Positions 60,293 through 64,000 of a stretch of DNA of 64,000 nucleotides are shown one piece after another. The notes under the pieces were generated by a model. The model did no database searches. It was not told the DNA's origin and saw nothing but the letters and a program-made list of their open reading frames with translations. Made by a program: the position numbers and the translations under genes. Within the stretch, counting starts at the first letter, position 1. The number at the start of each line of letters is the position of its first letter. This stretch comes from Hymenolepis diminuta (lineage: Eukaryota; Platyhelminthes; Cestoda; Cyclophyllidea; Hymenolepididae), in the NCBI GenBank assembly GCA_900708905.1, contig CAADRB010000004.1, forward strand, positions 2,235,685 through 2,299,684. Direction: 5' to 3'.

Positions 60293-63200
60293 ATGCCAAA
60301 CAAACTCGGTGGACTCCAGTACCTGACTGCATCAAAGGCAGCTGCTTACAAAGGATACTTAATTTCCTCGGATGAAGATGATGATTCTGACTATGAACAA
60401 TACTCAAAATCAAAAAGAAATGAAAGGCGGAGCCGTTCAAGGGCCGACAAGGATTCTGACGACGATAACGTTTCTTCGCGATCTGAGAAAAAGACAAACA
60501 AAAAGAAGCAGACAGAAAGAGCGGCGAAGAAGAAAGCCACTCTAAGGGAATCTCCACGCTCAAAGAAGACTGTCAAGACGGTTTCAAAAAAACGTATATC
60601 TAAAGAGGAGGTTTCCTCAAGCAGTGGAGAAGAGGAATCTGTGCATATTTCTTCGGAAGAGGAGGATGGTAAGAAGCCCCCAAAACCAAGAAGAGAGAAG
60701 ACAATTGTCAAAGAGATCTCTGAAAAGGAAAGGAAAGAGAAGAGTTCATCAACTTCAAAGAAATCAGATGAAGGTAATATACGTACATATACTCATTTGA
60801 GTATTATTTCCATCTGTTTTATTTATAAAGTTAGGCTTACATGCTCTCGAGTTCATGTTGATAAGGAAATAAATGAAGGATCTGTAAGCTGGTAAATAGA
60901 TATGTAAAATAGATGGACAATGGAGTAAATTATGACTAGCTGGTAACTGTAAATAATTAAACTCATAATTTTGAATGATGATTGACCCATCGCAGTCCAT
61001 GAAGTGATATTTTAAGTTAATTATGGGCCTTTCTTTCCTTTAAAATACGATTATGGTCTTTAAATATGCTACTAAAATCGAGGCCGATTTTTTGTAAATA
61101 AATTGCTATGTTTACAAATATTTTTTGAAATAACGTACCTGTAAATGCATAATGGAGCGTGATAGCGTGATATCTAATTTAATTTATCTGATCTTGAGTT
61201 TTTATTAGTTTTTTACTTCTCACATTTGTTTAAATAAGTCATGTTTAAGGTCCAGGGTTGGCAGGCGATTTATAGATTTCAACATAACATTTACTGTCTG
61301 GAGATTAAGTATAATTTGACATTTGCCTTGTTATCTCTAAGAAAATTTTTAGTTGACATAGTTGAAAATGTTTCTTTCAGCTGGATTCTTTGTGTTATAT
61401 GTGTTTTGCCTTTAGACTGCTTAAAGTAATAAGTACATTAGGTAAAACAGTCTCGAACATTTGAATCTCTAGGAGATGCTACACAAAAGCGTCCTTGAGT
61501 AGATCTTAGTAATCCCCTTAAAAGTCTAGCTGCACACAAATAAAACAAGCCTCTTGCACATTCCTTTACTAAAAATTTTCCCGAATTTAACTAGGCCACG
61601 TCCAAAATAGTGAGAACACAAAAGATCTGCTGAGGAGAGAAATTTTTTACTGAGAACGCCTAGTAATTAACGTGACGCTGCACGGATTTTGATTGCTGGT
61701 TGTCTAGGAGGCCTCTGCGCTCACGTTCGCTTTTGCGCGATAAGCGATCAGCATTACGCCGCGTTTTCCAGAATGTTCTAGCGAGTGAGATCCCTTTGGT
61801 CAGCCTTGATAGCGTTGTATACTCCACAAATTCTCCAATCCTTTAGGCTGGTTATCTCATGATGAAATTATTCATTGCCATATCCTAACAATTCAAATAT
61901 TTAATTGTAATGTTTGAGGATTCAATTCCTTATTTGCAATATTCAGAATTCTTTTGCATCAGATATTTTGCTGAAATATTTGTAATAAAGATAATTTTAA
62001 TCCTATTAAAATTTTATTTTTTAATTAGATTCCAAAATAATGACATTTTAAGACAACTTTTTAAAATATGATAATTGTCCGGGTGAACATGTTATGAACA
62101 GTTTGATAGCCAGTGCCATTTTATCATTTTCCTCCAGAAAATCAGATCAAACTTCCGCTGCTATTAGATATTTTGTGTAATTTATGAGTTAAACCAATTT
62201 ATTCTATATTTTTGACAAGTGAAGATAATAAAAAAACCAGTACTATTTTTATAAAGATTAAAATATGAAAGTCCTATACTTAAAAATTTCATTCATGCTT
62301 TAAAACAATTTTATTGAATAATTACTTTAACGGAGCCGGAATTCTGTAGGTAATTCGGAAAAAATTCCCAAAAACCTTAATTTTTATAACTTTTTGCTTG
62401 ATTACACTTGATGCTCTGATTTCAAAACCCAAGCACCCGTTTTATATCCCTTTGACTCTATGGAGTTTCCCATACTCATGCTTTCCTTTGATCAAAATAG
62501 ATTAAAAGTTTTTTGTAGTCTTGAATATTAAGGTTCATTTATAGTCCATTTGAATTGTAAAAGGAGGACGCATATGACCTAGTTCTGTTTGAAAGTCTTT
62601 TTTATAAAAGATCATGAAAGAGAGGTCATTTCCGGCTTTGTATTTAAATAAAATCGATAAAATGCATAAAATATGTCCCCATATGTTCAGTGAGCGGTCT
62701 TCTAATTACGTTTAACCTGTTTTATGAATTGAATATGGAGATGTCAGTTTTTTGCGAGTAGATTCTGAAACATGAGCCTCATAATAGGAGTCATTAAATC
62801 TGCCTTTCCATAAATGTCTAATGTATCAATTAATTTACTAACTTTAATTCAATTTATACAATAACACTTTGTTATCCTGCTGATTAAAAGTAATCATAGT
62901 TAAAAATATACTACTATGAAGTCATTTATCACATTTAACCGAGTTTTAATTATTGGATAGTCGATGAAACTGGGGTTCGAACATGAGGGATATAATGAAA
63001 TGATGACTTAAGAGTTGTAATTTATTTCAACTCTAAAACATCGTGTTTACCACTTTCTGATAAGGCATTTAGTTCTTATTATGCTAGACGAATGCTTCCA
63101 AGTTCAAATATCATAATTTGATCCCTGGGTATCATGTTTATTTTCAAGGTCGATCATGTCACTTTACTTAATTCATCTGCATCTTCTTACATCTATGAAC

Positions 63201-63923
63201 AGGAGGATGAAACAAGCAAAGTTAACTAAAACTTGGATTAATGTGTTTTGCAATCAATTGGAATGGTTAAAGCCACGGAGGCAGTAAACGTTTTATCATA
63301 TAAGTAAGTTTAATGCAAGAAATGGGATATTTTTGGCTCAGTCATGATCGCTATTGCTTTATTATTAATATTTCCTTCATTTATTTATGGAATAAGTATA
63401 CAAGTGAATGGTGGAACGCGTATTTGACTGACTTCAATATTTTAACATTGAAGAAATTGATAACTTTTGCAAACCGTAAAATTTCCTGTCCGTTTCTAAG
63501 TTTCAACAAGTTGGTAATATTAGATTCATTCAGCATTTTAGTTTGAAAACCTCGCATGTTTGGTTTCTGAGACAAGTTGATATGTGTATTTAAATTAGAA
63601 AAGCTCTTTTGAAATTCACTTCACTTAGATATAGTATTTTATTTCACTAAAGTGACTATTTATTTGTGCTTAAAAACAACAAGAATTGTTGTGTTTTTGA
63701 TAAATTGACCATTTGTTTTAATAGCAGTAGTGGAATAATTGGCAGCAGACTGTGGTTGCTATTAAAATCTATTTGTTTCCCTCTATTTTCAGAAAAGCCG
63801 CAAAACAATAAATGCAACGATTTATGTGAGGACATGAAAAACTGGACAAAGACAATAGTTCCAGACTTTGAGCCGTCTGAAGACGAAACGAATAATATTC
63901 TAAGCGGAAAATTCACACTATGA
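60293..63923 (+). CDS. Ser/Lys/acidic low-complexity protein, probably nuclear
   Basis: Two coding exons are inferred. The first, 60293-60773, is split after one base of a codon. The second, 63793-63923, starts after ATTTTCAG and restores the frame as Glu. Together they give about 203 residues ending in NILSGKFTL. The first about 30 residues (MPNKLGGLQYLTASKAAAYK) are the least biased. Residues about 24-160 alternate acidic Ser clusters (SSDEDDDSDYEQ, SSSSGEEES, SSEEEDG) with basic stretches (KKTNKKKQTERAAKKK, KKTVKTVSKKR) that could serve as nuclear localisation signals, plus an RRSRSR motif. The C-terminal 43 residues (CNDLCEDMKNWTKTIVPDFE) are more ordered-looking. I do not recognise a family. 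A disordered chromatin- or RNA-associated protein with CK2 sites is a guess. Further exons in the 3019-nt intron cannot be excluded, and without splicing the first exon would end at 60893-60895. Confidence 0.75.
60774..63792 (+). other. Long intron carrying a repeat
   Basis: The intron is bounded by G|GTAATA and TTTTCAG|AA. It contains repeat B copy 2 and otherwise AT-rich sequence. Frames inside it (61241-61429 +, 63313-63546 +, 63381-63575 -) have no recognised content. Confidence 0.6.
61468..61832 (+). repeat. Dispersed repeat family B, copy 2 (intronic)
   Basis: This is the diverged counterpart of 13265-13640 in the same orientation. It begins GGAGATGCTACACAAA and includes TTGATTGCTGG..GTCT.GGAGGCCTCTGCG and CAGAATGTTCTAG. 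Its second half is markedly more GC- and CpG-rich than the host intron. Confidence 0.6.
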
Positions 63924-64000
63924 ACAATAATTAAACTTTCCTTTTGACCATTACTTTTTAAACATTAAACAATGCCATTAGACTAACCTTGCCAAAATAG
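63924..64000 (+). other. Start of a 3' UTR, cut by the window end
   Basis: The 77 bases after the TGA stop contain no AATAAA, so the poly(A) signal probably lies beyond the window. Confidence 0.5.

Noticed and set aside
60391..60711. 106-codon frame antisense to the Ser/Lys-rich gene
   Set aside because: It is the mirror of Lys/Glu/Ser codons giving Phe/Leu/Ser, a typical shadow of a low-complexity coding exon.
62970..62981. GGGTTCGAAC resembling the B box of a tRNA gene
   Set aside because: No matching T-stem, A box or acceptor stem could be formed around it.

Overview
The window is animal nuclear DNA. It is AT-rich (about two thirds A+T by eye), gene-poor, and has long introns with GT..AG borders. 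Only three protein-coding genes are well supported. The best clue to the organism is a troponin I gene at 53232-57885 (+). Its core (GLGGLSPEKKR, EKYDWEVKLRRQDIEINEL, NDVKGKF, KPVLKKVSKTE) and its long acidic N-terminal extension look to me most like lophotrochozoan (molluscan-type) troponin I. A spiralian such as a flatworm, mollusc or annelid is therefore likely, but I cannot name a species from the sequence alone.

Layout. 1-32 kb is largely intergenic. It holds one copy of a roughly 360-bp dispersed repeat (family A, 5997-6358), one copy of a roughly 375-bp repeat (family B, 13265-13640) and a decayed Ty3/gypsy-type integrase (18357-19140, -). At 32066-33367 (-) an intronless gene encodes a 433-residue protein with a probable C-terminal SOCS box. 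33-53 kb is again mostly non-coding. It contains two weak small ORFs (37189-37383 and 39838-40023), a 50-base assembly gap at 40976-41025 flanked by the same 15 bases on both sides, the second copy of repeat A in inverted orientation (41103-41466), and a large inverted repeat (47605-49043) whose arms share a 198-bp identical tract inside more diverged flanks. 53-58 kb is troponin I, with at least 14 coding exons including exons of 7, 15, 12 and 12 nt. 60.2-63.9 kb is a two-coding-exon gene for a Ser/Lys/acidic, apparently disordered protein. It has a TATA box, a short non-coding leader exon, and the second copy of repeat B in its 3-kb intron.

The genes do not look functionally linked: one is a muscle thin-filament regulator, one a probable ubiquitin-ligase substrate adaptor, and one an unrecognised probable nuclear protein. 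The most unusual structures are the chain of in-frame mini-exons in troponin I, the identity mosaic in the 47.6-49.0 kb inverted repeat, and the probably artificial gap at 40976-41025. I found no CRISPR, operon, riboswitch, rRNA or convincing tRNA. All exon borders were worked out by eye from splice signals and reading-frame continuity.
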